Assembly (NCBI GenBank): GCA_017523185.1
Contig: JAFWXB010000148.1
Location: forward strand, 1 to 5,911
Length of the DNA stretch: 5,911 bases
Source: Lachnospiraceae bacterium
Lineage (GTDB): Bacteria; Bacillota_A; Clostridia; Lachnospirales; Lachnospiraceae
Reading direction: 5' to 3'
The first letter of the stretch is position 1. Each line of letters starts with the position of its first letter. Shown here piece after piece: positions 5,736 to 5,911 of this stretch. A model generated the notes under the pieces. It was given only the letters and a program-made list of their open reading frames with translations, ran no database searches and was not told the DNA's origin. The position numbers and the translations under genes are program-made.

Positions 5736-5911
5736 ATGATGAAAGTATACATTTGTCCGAAATGTGGTTGGTTGAGGCTAGTGTCAAGACGTAAGGACGT
5801 GGAATGTCACAGATGTGGTGTTGATGAGATGACACTTACAAATCTGGAAATGGCACGCTTTACCGATATGACCGAGAAACAGAGAGAAGATTATAGTGTT
5901 GCTTGGTTATA
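5736..5911 (+). CDS. Small zinc-ribbon protein (C-terminus cut by the window edge)
   Basis: A reading frame begins three bases after the pgcA stop and stays open for 58 codons to the window end; the last two bases, TA, could start either a tyrosine or a stop codon. Two cysteine pairs, CPKCG (Cys7, Cys10) and CHRCG (Cys24, Cys27), form a CxxC-x13-CxxC zinc ribbon with a basic linker (RLVSRRKD). A charged segment with MTEKQREDY follows. Tandem ATG codons (5736 and 5739) give starts that differ by one methionine. No Shine-Dalgarno sequence is visible upstream, so translation may be coupled to pgcA. Short zinc ribbons of this sort bind nucleic acid or protein partners; no specific function is assigned. 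The tight spacing supports co-transcription with pgcA. Confidence 0.75.
   Translation, partial: MMKVYICPKCGWLRLVSRRKDVECHRCGVDEMTLTNLEMARFTDMTEKQREDYSVAWL

Overview
The window looks like chromosomal DNA of an AT-rich Gram-positive anaerobe of the class Clostridia, most likely Lachnospiraceae. This is inferred from strong AAGGAGG-type ribosome binding sites, the A/T-ending codon bias, and the gene families present (PgcA-type phosphoglucomutase, PfoR-like EIIC protein, YoeA-like MATE transporter). No rRNA, tRNA, CRISPR array, transposase or phage gene was seen.

Layout. Positions 1-557 (minus strand) hold the N-terminal part of a membrane-anchored surface protein with Ig-like domains, which runs off the left edge. 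A 581-base divergent intergenic region (558-1138) follows. It carries a LexA-box-like palindrome beside the surface-protein start, a folded repeat (754-872), and promoter-like sequences for the rightward gene. Positions 1139-2203 encode an orphan PfoR/PTS_EIIC_2-type membrane protein. Positions 2375-3742 encode a MATE efflux transporter. The 268-base gap after it starts with a dense cluster of hairpins (3746-3896) and ends with a good promoter for a phosphoglucomutase gene (4011-5732). Three bases after that gene begins a small CxxC zinc-ribbon protein that is cut by the right edge.

How the genes relate. The phosphoglucomutase interconverts glucose-1-phosphate and glucose-6-phosphate and is a housekeeping enzyme feeding cell-envelope and storage sugar synthesis. 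The zinc-ribbon gene is probably co-transcribed with it. The PfoR-like and MATE genes are two membrane proteins in the same direction with a 171-base gap; nothing in the sequence proves a shared function.

The most unusual signal is non-coding. The PfoR-like/MATE pair is bracketed by two diverged composite repeats in opposite orientation. Each has a long hairpin on the outside and a related 43-base module on the inside (32 of 43 positions identical without gaps). The arrangement resembles the ends of a small cassette or two members of a dispersed hairpin-repeat family. It is a sequence observation whose biological meaning is untested.
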